The position numbers were made by a program, and so were the translations under genes. From Streptomyces alfalfae (GTDB lineage: Bacteria > Actinomycetota > Actinomycetes > Streptomycetales > Streptomycetaceae), in assembly GCF_004127445.1 (NCBI RefSeq), contig NZ_QEXM01000041.1, positions 124,001-188,000 on the forward strand: a stretch of 64,000 nucleotides of DNA. Reading direction: 5' to 3'. Shown here piece by piece: positions 20,872 to 29,244 of this stretch. The notes beneath the pieces are model-generated. The model searched no databases, was not told the origin of the DNA, and worked only from the letters and a program-made list of their open reading frames with translations. How positions within the stretch are numbered: position 1 is the first letter of the stretch; every line of letters starts with the position of its first letter.

Positions 20872-22650
20872 TCAGGCCTCCTTCGGGTCGACAGGGCCAG
20901 CGGAGCCGGGGGCGCGGCGGGCCCGGCGGATCGGGGGCTTGACCCCGAGTCGCACCGGGTCGAAGCCGGACCACTTGTGGCCGCTCGCGAAGAACTTCTT
21001 GCGTGCCATGAGCGTCATCAGCGGCTTGGTGAAGAAGAAGACCACGACGACGTCGAGGAGCGTGGTCAGGCCGAGCGTGAACGCGAAGCCCTGGACCTTG
21101 CCGACCGTGACCACGAAGAGCACGGCGGCGGCGAGGAACGACACGAAGTCGGAGACCAGGATGGTGCGCCGGGCCCGCGGCCAGCCGCGCTCGACGGCGG
21201 GGCGCAGCGTGCGGCCCTCGCGGACCTCGTCACGTACGCGTTCGAAGAACACGATGAACGAGTCCGCCGTGATGCCGATCGCGACGATGGCGCCGCAGAC
21301 CGCGGGCAGGTTCAGCGCGAACTTGATGGTCGGGCCGAGCAGCGTCATGATCGTGTACGTCAGCGCCGCGGAGACCAGGAGGCTCGCGATCGCGATCAGC
21401 GAGAGACCGCGGTAGTAGACCACCAGGTAGATGACGACCAGTGCGAGGCCGATGGCGCCCGCGATGAGGCCCGCCTGCAGCTGCTCGCCGCCGAGGGCCG
21501 GGCTGACCGTGGTGACGCTCTGCTCGTGGAAAGTGAGCGGCAGGGCGCCGTACGACAGGACGTTCGCGAGGTCCTTCGCGGACTGCTGCGTGAAGCTGCC
21601 GGAGATCTCGGCGTTCTTGCTCAGGGTCGTGTTGACGCTGGGGGCCGAGACGACGTCGCCGTCGAGGACGATCGCGAACTGGTTCTGCGGGGGCTGCTGC
21701 TGCGACAGCTTGCTCGTGACGTCGGAGAACTTCTTCGCGCCGCCCTTGGTGAACTCCATGTTGACGATCCAGGCGCCGGTGTCCTGCCTGATCGTCGCCT
21801 CGGCCTCGTCGACGTCCTTGCCGTTGACCTCGGCCGGGGCCAGGATGAACTTGTCCCACGTCTTGCCGTCGGCGCTCTTGCCGCAGGCGATGGTGGTCTC
21901 GGAGGCCTTGATGCCGCGGCCGGCCTCGGCGCGCTGCTTCTTGTCCGTGCAGTCCAGCTTGGCGAACTGCTCCTGGAGCTTGGCCGTCGCCGGGTCGGGT
22001 GCCGGGGTCTCGTCCTTCTTCCCGTCGTCCTTCTTGCCGTCCTCGGCCTTGTCCGAGGCGCCGGGCGTCGGGTCGTCCTTCAGGGCGTCGGTCAGGGCGC
22101 GGCCCTGCGGCGACGCGGAGGAGCTCGGGGAGTCCGCTCCGTCCGTGGCCTTGTCGGTGGCCTTGTCCGTCGCCTTGTCGGTGGCCTTGTCCTTCTCCTT
22201 GTCCGCGCCGGGAGGAGTGGCGGACGGGTCGGGAGTCGCCGCGCCGGCGGCCTGCGTGATCACCGGACGGAAGAAGAGCTGAGCGGTCGTGCCGACCTGC
22301 TCGCGCGCCTGCTTCTCGTTCGTCCCCTTGGGGATGTTGACGATGATGTTGCGATCGCCCTGGGTCTGTACCTCGGCCTCGGAGACACCCAGACCGTTGA
22401 CACGGTTGTTGATGATGTCGACCGCGGTGTTCATGTTGGTCGGGTTGATCGCGTTCTTCTGACCCGGCTCGTTCTTCGCCTCGAGCGTGATGCTCGTGCC
22501 ACCCGCGAGGTCGATGCCCAGACGCGGCGTGGTGTGCCCGGAAAGGAACATTCCCCCGGTCAGCGCCACGAGGGCGATCAGGATGAAGGCCAGTGCGCGG
22601 CCCGGCTTGCCCGGTGCGCTCTGCCTTCGGCCCTTCTTCGGTGCTGCCAC
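20872..22650 (-). CDS. secD: Protein translocase subunit SecD
   Basis: 592 residues. One N-terminal membrane helix (about 20-40), the motif LGIDLAGGTSITLEAK, a large periplasmic P1 region, then five helices with GIAITADSFIVFFERVRDE-like sequence (here GIT ADSF), and FTLGLTTLLDVVVVFFFT. The periplasmic region carries a disordered acidic insertion (about residues 145-240) with a DKAT repeat, absent from E. coli SecD. GTG at 22650 was chosen because AGGGAGAAC precedes it. Lies 165 bp from yajC. Confidence 0.95.
   Translation of the reverse strand: MAAPKKGRRQSAPGKPGRALAFILIALVALTGGMFLSGHTTPRLGIDLAGGTSITLEAKNEPGQKNAINPTNMNTAVDIINNRVNGLGVSEAEVQTQGDRNIIVNIPKGTNEKQAREQVGTTAQLFFRPVITQAAGAATPDPSATPPGADKEKDKATDKATDKATDKATDGADSPSSSASPQGRALTDALKDDPTPGASDKAEDGKKDDGKKDETPAPDPATAKLQEQFAKLDCTDKKQRAEAGRGIKASETTIACGKSADGKTWDKFILAPAEVNGKDVDEAEATIRQDTGAWIVNMEFTKGGAKKFSDVTSKLSQQQPPQNQFAIVLDGDVVSAPSVNTTLSKNAEISGSFTQQSAKDLANVLSYGALPLTFHEQSVTTVSPALGGEQLQAGLIAGAIGLALVVIYLVVYYRGLSLIAIASLLVSAALTYTIMTLLGPTIKFALNLPAVCGAIVAIGITADSFIVFFERVRDEVREGRTLRPAVERGWPRARRTILVSDFVSFLAAAVLFVVTVGKVQGFAFTLGLTTLLDVVVVFFFTKPLMTLMARKKFFASGHKWSGFDPVRLGVKPPIRRARRAPGSAGPVDPKEA
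22141..22192. repeat. 12-bp tandem repeat in secD
   Basis: Four copies of a 12-bp unit encoding Asp-Lys-Ala-Thr within the periplasmic insertion of SecD. Likely slippage-prone. Confidence 0.8.
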
Positions 22651-22815
22651 CTTCTCGTTCTCCCTGTCCAACCGCCCGGCGTCCGGTCCGGCCCCGGCGG
22701 TTGCGGGGAGGACCCGGGCGGGCGGCCATGAAGTGGTGTCGAGACTCGGCGCGATATGCACGGGGTCCGGGGCCCGTGGCGCGCGAGCGGCGCGCCCCGC
22801 AAGCCCCGGTCGTGA

Positions 22816-23277
22816 CTACTTCGCGTCGGACTCGCCGTCGGTCTTCTTCGGCTCCACGTCGTCGGCCTCGGCGGCCGCGTCCTTCTTGCCGAGGTCGATG
22901 CGCGAGTCGTCGGAGGCGGCGGCGGGCTCGTCGGTCTCGGTCAGGGAGGAGGCGTCGTCCGGAACGACGGGGGTGTCCTCCTTCAGGTCGTCCTCGGTGC
23001 CGTGAACGATGCGGTTGTACTCGTCGTCGGCGAGAACGGCGCCGATCGAGTTCTTGGCGTAAACCGCGTGGACACCGGGGGCCACCTCAAGGAGGACGGC
23101 GTCGTCGTGGACCTCCTTGACGGTGGCGTACATGCCGCCGATCGTGCGGATGCCGGTGCCGGGCTGCATTTCGTTGCGCATCTGCGCGGCGGCCTGCTGC
23201 TTCTTCTTCGCCGACCGGGTCATCAGGAACATGGCCCCGATGAGCACGATGAACGGGAGGAGGGTCACGATATTCAC
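22816..23277 (-). CDS. yajC: SecDF-associated membrane protein YajC
   Basis: 153 residues. A single N-terminal helix (VTLLPFIVLIGAMFLMT, residues 4-20), basic KKKQQAAAQMRNEMQPG, then the short conserved globular part (GGMYATVKEVHDDAVLLEVAPGVHAVYAKNSIG) and an acidic tail of about 60 residues longer than in E. coli. GTG 23277 was preferred over an upstream GTG at 23298 because the ribosome site AAGGAA lies between them. First gene of yajC-secD-secF-apt. Confidence 0.92.
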   Translation of the reverse strand: MNIVTLLPFIVLIGAMFLMTRSAKKKQQAAAQMRNEMQPGTGIRTIGGMYATVKEVHDDAVLLEVAPGVHAVYAKNSIGAVLADDEYNRIVHGTEDDLKEDTPVVPDDASSLTETDEPAAASDDSRIDLGKKDAAAEADDVEPKKTDGESDAK

Positions 23278-23340
23278 GGGACGGAATTTCCTTCGCACGA
23301 CCGCGCGGGTAAAAGCGGCCTACTGGATGGGGGTGGGCAC

Positions 23341-23358
23341 GCCGCCCACAAGGGCGGC
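23341..23358 (-). terminator. Weak terminator-like hairpin between ruvB and yajC
   Basis: Seven-bp stem GCCGCCC/GGGCGGC with loop ACAA, in the 210-bp gap after ruvB. Short, no T-run; only suggestive. Confidence 0.35.
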
Positions 23359-23487
23359 ATCGGCGGAGTCTAAGCGAGTCCGCACCTAACGAACAACGCT
23401 CAGCATGGCACCGGGGTTCCTGACCCCGCGACTATCCGCGCCGTTCCGTCGAGCTTGCGCCACCGCGAAGCCCCCGCACCGCCGCCC

Positions 23488-24585
23488 TCACGCCCCGAAC
23501 AGATCCTGTTGCCCCTTTCCGCCCGCTTGGCGCGGTGGTACGAGGCCCAGGTGCGCCCAGGCCGCCGGGGTGGCGACGCGCCCGCGGGGCGTACGGGCGA
23601 GCAGTCCCTCGCGCACGAGGAAGGGCTCGGCCACCTCCTCGACCGTCTCCCGCTCCTCCCCCACGGCGACCGCGAGGGTCGACAGACCGACCGGACCGCC
23701 GCTGAACAGCTTGAGCAGGGCTTCCAGGACGGCCCGGTCGAGGCGGTCGAGGCCCCGCTCGTCGACCTCGTACACGGCGAGGGCGGCGCCCGCGATGCCC
23801 CTGTCGATCACGCCGTCCGCCTTGACCTGGGCGTAGTCCCGCACGCGGCGCAGCAGACGGTTGGCGATGCGGGGCGTGCCCCGGGAGCGGCCCGCGATCT
23901 CGGCGGCGCCGTCCGGGTCGATCTCCACGTCGAGCAGCGTCGCGGAGCGGTGCACCACGCGCTCCAGCTCGGCGGGTTCGTAGAACTCCATGTGCGCGGT
24001 GAAGCCGAAGCGGTCGCGCAGCGGCGGCGGCAGCAGTCCCGCGCGCGTGGTGGCGCCGACCAGGGTGAAGGGCGGCAGTTCGAGCGGGATGGCGGTGGCG
24101 CCGGGGCCCTTGCCGACGATGACGTCGACACGGAAGTCCTCCATCGCCATGTAGAGCATCTCCTCGGCGGGCCGCGACATGCGGTGGATCTCGTCGAGGA
24201 AGAGGACTTCGCCCTCCTGGAGGGAGGAGAGGATCGCCGCGAGATCGCCCGCGTGCTGGATGGCGGGGCCGCTGGTGATGCGGATCGGGGCGCCCATCTC
24301 GGCGGCGATGATCATCGAAAGGGTGGTCTTGCCGAGCCCCGGGGCGCCGGAGAGCAGGACGTGGTCGGCGGTGGCGCCCCGGGCGCGGGCCGCGCGCAGG
24401 ACGAGGTCGAGCTGCTCGCGGACCTTCTCCTGGCCGATGAACTCGCCGAGGTCCTTGGGGCGCAGGGCGGCCTCGACGGCCTGGTCCTCGCCGTCGGCGC
24501 CGGAGTCCACCAGCCGCTCCGCGGCGGGTCCGACCAGCCGCTCGGCCGCGTCGGCAGCTTCGTCGGTCGTGTCGTCCCAGTTCAT
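23488..24585 (-). CDS. ruvB: Holliday junction branch migration helicase RuvB
   Basis: 365 residues. AAA+ hexameric motor that migrates junctions with RuvA. Walker A GAPGLGKTT near 83, Walker B LFLDEIHRM near 133, sensor 1 GATTRAG, arginine-finger region GTPRIANRLLRRVRD, and the C-terminal winged helix. The N-terminal 20 residues (ERLVGPAAERLVDSG) carry a small internal repeat. Ends QQDLFGA. ATG at 24585; follows ruvA by 80 bp. Confidence 0.96.
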   Translation of the reverse strand: MNWDDTTDEAADAAERLVGPAAERLVDSGADGEDQAVEAALRPKDLGEFIGQEKVREQLDLVLRAARARGATADHVLLSGAPGLGKTTLSMIIAAEMGAPIRITSGPAIQHAGDLAAILSSLQEGEVLFLDEIHRMSRPAEEMLYMAMEDFRVDVIVGKGPGATAIPLELPPFTLVGATTRAGLLPPPLRDRFGFTAHMEFYEPAELERVVHRSATLLDVEIDPDGAAEIAGRSRGTPRIANRLLRRVRDYAQVKADGVIDRGIAGAALAVYEVDERGLDRLDRAVLEALLKLFSGGPVGLSTLAVAVGEERETVEEVAEPFLVREGLLARTPRGRVATPAAWAHLGLVPPRQAGGKGQQDLFGA

Positions 24586-24665
24586 GCGGTGTGCCTCGCG
24601 ATGCGGTTCAGAGGTGCGGTCGGGTGGTGCCGTACGGGTGGCCGGCGGCTGCGGCCACGGTCCGG

Positions 24666-25277
24666 CTAGCGGGTGCGGTTCAGGGTCTGGAGCGCCGCCT
24701 TGAGGAGCTGGCCCACCTGCGGTGTGCCTTCGGCGGCCTCGGCCTGCGGGGTGACGGCGGCGACGGCGTCGTCGGCCTCCCGCGTCGCGTACCCCAGGCC
24801 GATCAGGGCGGCGTGGAGCTGGTCGCGCCAGCCGGCGGCGGGGGCGCCGCCGCGGACCTGGCCGCCGGTGCCCAGGGGCTCGCCGAGGCGGTCCTTGTAC
24901 TCCAGGAGCAGCTTCTGGGCCCCCTTCTTGCCGATGCCCGGCACGGCGGTCAGGGCCTTCTCGTCCCCGGTGGAGACCGCGCGGCGCAGGGCGTCGGGGC
25001 TGTGCACGGCGAGCATCGCCTGGGCCAGGCGGGGCCCGACGCCGCTCGCGGTCTGGAGCAGCTCGAAGGTCTGGCGCTCGTCGTCGTCGGCGAAGCCGTA
25101 CAGCGTCAGGGAGTCCTCCCTGACCACCAGCGAGGTGGCGAGCTTGGCCTGCTGGCCGACGCGGAGCGTGGAGAGCGTGTTCGGCGCGCACTGGACGGCC
25201 ATGCCGATGCCGCCGACCTCGATCACCGCGGTGTCGGGTGCGAGTGCGGCGACGGGGCCGCTGACGAAGGCGATCAT
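24666..25277 (-). CDS. ruvA: Holliday junction DNA-binding protein RuvA
   Basis: 203 residues. Tetrameric junction binder that loads RuvB. N-terminal OB-fold (MIAFVSGPVAALAPDTAVIEVGGIGMAVQ), two helix-hairpin-helix motifs (VGPRLAQAMLA and VPGIGKKGAQKLLLEYKD), and a C-terminal domain III touching RuvB. The start overlaps the ruvC stop (ATGA). Confidence 0.96.
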   Translation of the reverse strand: MIAFVSGPVAALAPDTAVIEVGGIGMAVQCAPNTLSTLRVGQQAKLATSLVVREDSLTLYGFADDDERQTFELLQTASGVGPRLAQAMLAVHSPDALRRAVSTGDEKALTAVPGIGKKGAQKLLLEYKDRLGEPLGTGGQVRGGAPAAGWRDQLHAALIGLGYATREADDAVAAVTPQAEAAEGTPQVGQLLKAALQTLNRTR

Positions 25278-25876
25278 GCGGTACGGCCTTTCCGGGCTGT
25301 GGGGGTCTTCGCCGCCTGCGGGGCGGCGGCCTGCTGGAGGCGGTTCTCGGCGACCGCCTGCTGCAGGCGGTTCTGGGCGACCGCCCGCTGGAGGCGGTTC
25401 TGCGCGGGCGCGCGCCAGATGTGGCAGATGGCGAGGGCCAGGGCGTCCGCGGCGTCCGCGGGCCTGGGCGGTGCGTCGAGCCGCAGGAGGCGGGTGACCA
25501 TCGCCCCGACCTGCGCCTTGTCGGCCCGGCCGCTGCCGGTGACGGCGGCCTTGACCTCGCTGGGGGTGTGCAGGGCCACGGGGATGCCGCGGCGGGAGGC
25601 GCAGAGCATGGCGACCGCGCTGGCCTGGGCGGTGCCCATGACCGTGCGGACGTTGTGCTGGCTGAACACGCGCTCCACGGCGACGAACTCCGGCTCGTGC
25701 TCGTCGAGCCACTGCTCGATGCCCTGCTCGATGGCGACCAGGCGGTGGCCGAGCTCCGCGTCGGCCGGGGTCCGCACGACGCCGACGCCGCGCATGGCCA
25801 GCGGCCGTCCGGCGACGCCCTCGACGACACCGACACCGCACCGGGTCAGTCCCGGGTCGACCCCCAGCACGCGCAC
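25274..25876 (-). CDS. ruvC: Crossover junction endodeoxyribonuclease RuvC
   Basis: 200 residues. Resolves Holliday junctions cut by the RuvABC resolvasome. RNase H-fold motifs: LGVDPGLTRCG (first Asp near residue 6), the Glu in FVAVERVFSQHN, and the final acidic DAADALALAICH. After the core there is an unusual tail with three 9-residue repeats (consensus AQNRLQQAV) and a basic end. GTG at 25876 was chosen because GGGAGGGG lies just upstream; an ATG five codons earlier is possible. Confidence 0.95.
   Translation of the reverse strand: MRVLGVDPGLTRCGVGVVEGVAGRPLAMRGVGVVRTPADAELGHRLVAIEQGIEQWLDEHEPEFVAVERVFSQHNVRTVMGTAQASAVAMLCASRRGIPVALHTPSEVKAAVTGSGRADKAQVGAMVTRLLRLDAPPRPADAADALALAICHIWRAPAQNRLQRAVAQNRLQQAVAENRLQQAAAPQAAKTPTARKGRTA
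25339..25410. repeat. 27-bp tandem repeat in the ruvC tail
   Basis: Copies start at 25339, 25366 and 25393 (third partial), period exactly 27 bp, encoding a nine-residue Gln/Asn/Leu-rich unit on the minus strand. Confidence 0.88.
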
Positions 25877-25931
25877 GTAAGCCCCTCCCATCGCCTGTCC
25901 GTGCAGGCTATCGGGTCCCTCTGACAACGCG

Positions 25932-25962
25932 ACGGGCCGACGGGTGTGTCCCGTCGGCCCGT
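25932..25962 (-). terminator. Terminator after yebC
   Basis: Perfect 13-bp stem (25932-25944 with 25950-25962), loop TGTGT, 17 bp beyond the yebC stop. It separates yebC from the ruvCAB operon. Confidence 0.82.
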
Positions 25963-25979
25963 TCAACGCGGCGGAGCGC

Positions 25980-26732
25980 CTATGCGTCGACCTTCGCCAT
26001 GACCTCGTCGGAGACGTCGAAGTTGGCGAAGACGTTCTGCACGTCGTCGCTGTCCTCCAGGGCGTCGATCAGCTTGAAGATCTTCCGGGCGCCCTCCTCG
26101 TCCAGCTCGACCTGCATGGTCGGGACGAAGTTGGCGTCGGCCGAGTCGTAGTCGATGCCGGCCTCCTGGAGCGCGGTGCGGACCGCGACCAGGTCGGTGG
26201 CCTCGCTGAGCACCTCGAAGGTGTCGCCGAGGTCGTTGACCTCTTCGGCGCCCGCGTCGAGGACCGCGCCGAGCACATCGTCCTCGGACAGCTCGCCCTT
26301 GGGGACGATCACGACGCCCTTGCGGTTGAAGAGGTACGAGACGGAGCCCGGGTCGGCCATCGAGCCGCCGTTGCGGGTCATGGCCACCCGGACGTCGGAC
26401 GCGGCACGGTTGCGGTTGTCGGTGAGGCACTCGATGAGCACCGCGACGCCGTTCGGTCCGTAGCCCTCGTACATGATCGTCTCGTAGTCGGCGCCACCGG
26501 CTTCGAGGCCGGCGCCGCGCTTGACCGCGGAGTCGATGTTCTTGTTCGGGACCGAGCTCTTCTTGGCCTTCTGAATGGCGTCGAAGAGGGTCGGGTTACC
26601 GGACACGTCGGCGCCGCCCGTGCGGGCCGCGACCTCGATGTTCTTGATCATCTTCGCGAAGAGCTTGCCGCGCTTGGCGTCGATCACGGCCTTCTTGTGC
26701 TTCGTCGTAGCCCATTTAGAGTGGCCGGACAT
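25980..26732 (-). CDS. yebC: YebC/PmpR family protein
   Basis: 250 residues, full-length YebC family with the diagnostic N-terminus MSGHSKWATTKHKKAVIDAKRG-like start (first 12 residues GHSKWATTKHKK). Members act as transcription regulators in some bacteria; more recent work links the family to translation of proline stretches. Typically next to ruvCAB, as here. ATG with AGGAGACAG upstream. Confidence 0.95.
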   Translation of the reverse strand: MSGHSKWATTKHKKAVIDAKRGKLFAKMIKNIEVAARTGGADVSGNPTLFDAIQKAKKSSVPNKNIDSAVKRGAGLEAGGADYETIMYEGYGPNGVAVLIECLTDNRNRAASDVRVAMTRNGGSMADPGSVSYLFNRKGVVIVPKGELSEDDVLGAVLDAGAEEVNDLGDTFEVLSEATDLVAVRTALQEAGIDYDSADANFVPTMQVELDEEGARKIFKLIDALEDSDDVQNVFANFDVSDEVMAKVDA

Positions 26733-26818
26733 CTGCCTGTCTCCTTCGCGTTACCCAACAACCAGTACGAACTCTCCCAGACCTTAAGGCCCCGGGGGGG
26801 ATCAGATCCCCGGAGATC

Positions 26819-27424
26819 CTACAAGGCTCCCACGCGCCGGTTGCCCCGTGCCATCTCCACGAACAGCGCGTGGACGCGGTGGTCGCCGGTCAGCTCGGGG
26901 TGGAACGAGGTGGCCAGCGCGTTGCCCTGGCGCACGGCGACGATGTGGCCCTCGTGCTCGGCGAGCACCTCCACGCGCGCGCCGACCGACTCCACCCAGG
27001 GCGCCCGGATGAAGACTCCCTCGACGGGGTCGCCCTCGACACCCGTGACGGTGACGGCGGCCTCGAACGACTCGTTCTGCCGCCCGAAGGCGTTGCGCCG
27101 CACGATCATGTCGATGCCGCCCACCGTCTCCTGGCCCGAGCGCGGGTCGAGGATCTTGTCGGCGAGCATGATCATTCCGGCGCAGCTGCCGTAGACCGGC
27201 AGGCCGTCACGCACGCGTGCGCGCAGCGGCTCCATCAGGCCGAAGAGGGTGGCGAGCTTGGAGATGGTGGTGGACTCGCCGCCGGGGATGACCAGGCCGT
27301 CGACCTCGGCGAGCTCTTCGGGGCGCCGGACCGGCCTGGCCACGGCGTCCGCCGAGGCCAGGGCGATCAGGTGCTCCCGCACGTCCCCCTGAAGGGCGAG
27401 GACGCCCACGACGGGAGTGGTCAT
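26819..27424 (-). CDS. pdxT: Glutaminase subunit of pyridoxal 5'-phosphate synthase
   Basis: 201 residues. Class I glutamine amidotransferase-like enzyme releasing ammonia from glutamine for PdxS. GVLALQGDVREH at the N-terminus, IPGGESTTISKL, catalytic Cys in YGSCAGMI, and His-Glu in TSFHPEL. Start ATG 27424 shares a base with the pdxS stop (TGATG); a GTG one codon earlier is possible. Confidence 0.95.
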   Translation of the reverse strand: MTTPVVGVLALQGDVREHLIALASADAVARPVRRPEELAEVDGLVIPGGESTTISKLATLFGLMEPLRARVRDGLPVYGSCAGMIMLADKILDPRSGQETVGGIDMIVRRNAFGRQNESFEAAVTVTGVEGDPVEGVFIRAPWVESVGARVEVLAEHEGHIVAVRQGNALATSFHPELTGDHRVHALFVEMARGNRRVGAL

Positions 27425-28338
27425 CACCAGCCCCGGTTCGCGTAGCGCTCGGTCTCGGGGAGGGTGTCGCAGTTGATGCCGACCATGGCCTCGCCCAGGT
27501 TGCGGGAGGCATCCGCGATGATCTTCGGGTCGTCGTAGAAGGTGGTGGCCTTCACGATGGCGGCGGCGCGCTTGGCCGGGTCGCCGGACTTGAAGATGCC
27601 GGAGCCGACGAAGACGCCCTCGGCGCCGAGCTGGCGCATCAGCGCGGCGTCGGCGGGGGTGGCGACACCACCGGCGGAGAACAGGACGACCGGCAGCCTG
27701 CCCAGCTCGGCGGTCTCCTTGACCAGCTCGTAGGGGGCGCGGAGATCCTTGGCGGCGGCGTACAGCTCGTTGTTGTCGAAACCGCGCAGGCGGGCGATCT
27801 CGTTCTTGATCTGGCGCAGGTGGCGGACGGCCTCGACGACGTTGCCGGTGCCGGCCTCGCCCTTGGAGCGGATCATGGCCGCGCCCTCGGCGATGCGGCG
27901 CAGGGCCTCGCCCAGGTTGGTGGCGCCACAGACGAAGGGGGTCGTGAAGGCGAACTTGTCACTGTGGTTGACCTCGTCGGCCGGGGTGAGGACCTCGGAC
28001 TCGTCGATGTAGTCGACGCCGAGGGACTGCAGCACCTGGGCCTCGACGAAGTGGCCGATGCGGGACTTGGCCATGACCGGGATCGAGACGGCCTCGATGA
28101 TCTCCTCGATCATGTTGGGGTCGGACATCCGGGCCACGCCGCCGTCCTTGCGGATGTCGGCGGGCACCCGCTCCAGCGCCATGACGGCCACGGCGCCGGC
28201 GTCCTCGGCGATCTTCGCCTGCTCGGCGTTGACGACGTCCATGATCACGCCGCCCTTGAGCTGCTCGGCCATGCCGCGCTTCACGCGCGCGGTGCCGGTC
28301 TCGGTGGACGGGTTGCTGCTGGCGGGGGTGCTGGACAC
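27424..28338 (-). CDS. pdxS: Pyridoxal 5'-phosphate synthase, synthase subunit
   Basis: 304 residues. Forms PLP from ribose 5-phosphate, glyceraldehyde 3-phosphate and ammonia (DXP-independent route). TIM-barrel markers: KRGMAEQLKGGVIMDVVN, ARMSDP, the Schiff-base Lys in PVMAKSRIGH, and GEAGTGNVVEAVRH. The GTG at 28338 gives an N-terminal Ser/Thr-rich tail of about 18 residues; GAGG lies upstream. Confidence 0.95.
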   Translation of the reverse strand: MSSTPASSNPSTETGTARVKRGMAEQLKGGVIMDVVNAEQAKIAEDAGAVAVMALERVPADIRKDGGVARMSDPNMIEEIIEAVSIPVMAKSRIGHFVEAQVLQSLGVDYIDESEVLTPADEVNHSDKFAFTTPFVCGATNLGEALRRIAEGAAMIRSKGEAGTGNVVEAVRHLRQIKNEIARLRGFDNNELYAAAKDLRAPYELVKETAELGRLPVVLFSAGGVATPADAALMRQLGAEGVFVGSGIFKSGDPAKRAAAIVKATTFYDDPKIIADASRNLGEAMVGINCDTLPETERYANRGW

Positions 28339-28508
28339 GGGGGTGACCTCACTCGAGGGAGACGGCTTCTGCGACTCCGAGGAAACTCCCGGCGACCAGT
28401 CCACAGCAAGGGCCAATAGGTGACCGGTGGCTCATTTTCCGTCGCCCTCCCGCTCGGGGCGTCGCCGCGTTCCCGGCTCCGGACACCGCTGCGTGCCTGG
28501 TCAGGGCC

Positions 28509-29051
28509 TTACGCGGTGGCCCGGTCGGCGAGAGCCACCGGAGGCTCGTCGTCCATCTCGAACGCCAGCGGGAAGGGCGCGTGCCCCGCGAGCCGGAACC
28601 AGCGCACCGTGCGATGCCTGCGCAGGGCGCGTGCCGCGCGTACGGCGTCGTTGTGGAAGCGGCGGGCCATCGGCACCCGGCGCACGGCCGCGGCCAACTC
28701 GGTGGCCGCCTCGTCACCGCCAGGGGCCTCGCGCACCGCCTCGACCTGCGCGGCCTCGCCGAAGATCGCCCGCAGGGCCTGGCTGAGTTCGCTCTCGGCG
28801 ACCTCGCGCTGCTCCTCCTCGGCCTGGCGTGCTGCGTGCGCCGCCTCGTAGAGCACGATCGAGGCGGCCGGGTCGAGCACTCCGGAGGTCGCGAGCTCCT
28901 GGGCGACCGAGGCGCGGCGCAGCAGTTGCGCGTCGAGGGCGGCGCGGGCAGCGTCGATGCGGGCGTGCAGCCGGTCGAGCCGGCCCGCGGTCCAGCTCAG
29001 GTACAGGCCGATCGCGAAGAGTGCCGCGGCGATCCAGATCAGTGTGGTCAC
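28509..29051 (-). CDS. Small membrane protein with LemA-like layout, function unknown
   Basis: 180 residues. One N-terminal helix (LIWIAAALFAIGLYLSW, about 3-20), then a long helical region (RLDRLHARIDAARAALDAQLLRRASVAQELA) resembling LemA-type proteins, where a membrane anchor is followed by a coiled bundle with a 'D-x-Q-L-x-R-R' stretch. I would not call it LemA firmly. GTG at 29051 was chosen over an upstream TTG at 29060. Lies between pdxS and the PIM operon. Confidence 0.75.
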   Translation of the reverse strand: MTTLIWIAAALFAIGLYLSWTAGRLDRLHARIDAARAALDAQLLRRASVAQELATSGVLDPAASIVLYEAAHAARQAEEEQREVAESELSQALRAIFGEAAQVEAVREAPGGDEAATELAAAVRRVPMARRFHNDAVRAARALRRHRTVRWFRLAGHAPFPLAFEMDDEPPVALADRATA

Positions 29052-29120
29052 GGGCGGCAAGGCTACCGCCGGGGAGCACGTGTCCCGCCGCGCGGCCCCT
29101 GGCCGCCCCTCCCGGGCACC

Positions 29121-29177
29121 CTCACGGGGCTCCGCCCCGGACTTCGTCCCTCAAACGCCGGACGGGCTGCTTTTTCG
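29121..29177. repeat. Streptomyces interspersed intergenic repeat
   Basis: Contains CGGGGCTCCGCCCCGG followed by TCAAACGCCGGACGGGCTG and a T-run. This combination is a very common intergenic sequence in Streptomyces genomes. It sits between the pimA stop and the start of the LemA-like gene and may help stop pimA transcription. Confidence 0.75.
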
Positions 29178-29244
29178 CCCCCGGCCCGGATGGTTCTTCG
29201 TCCCACACGGGCTGGCTCTCCACCCGCGACCGGCCGGCCCCGCG

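Noticed and set aside
29121..29177. Insertion sequence remnant
   Set aside because: Matches the short noncoding repeat common between Streptomyces genes; no transposase fragment or flanking duplication seen.
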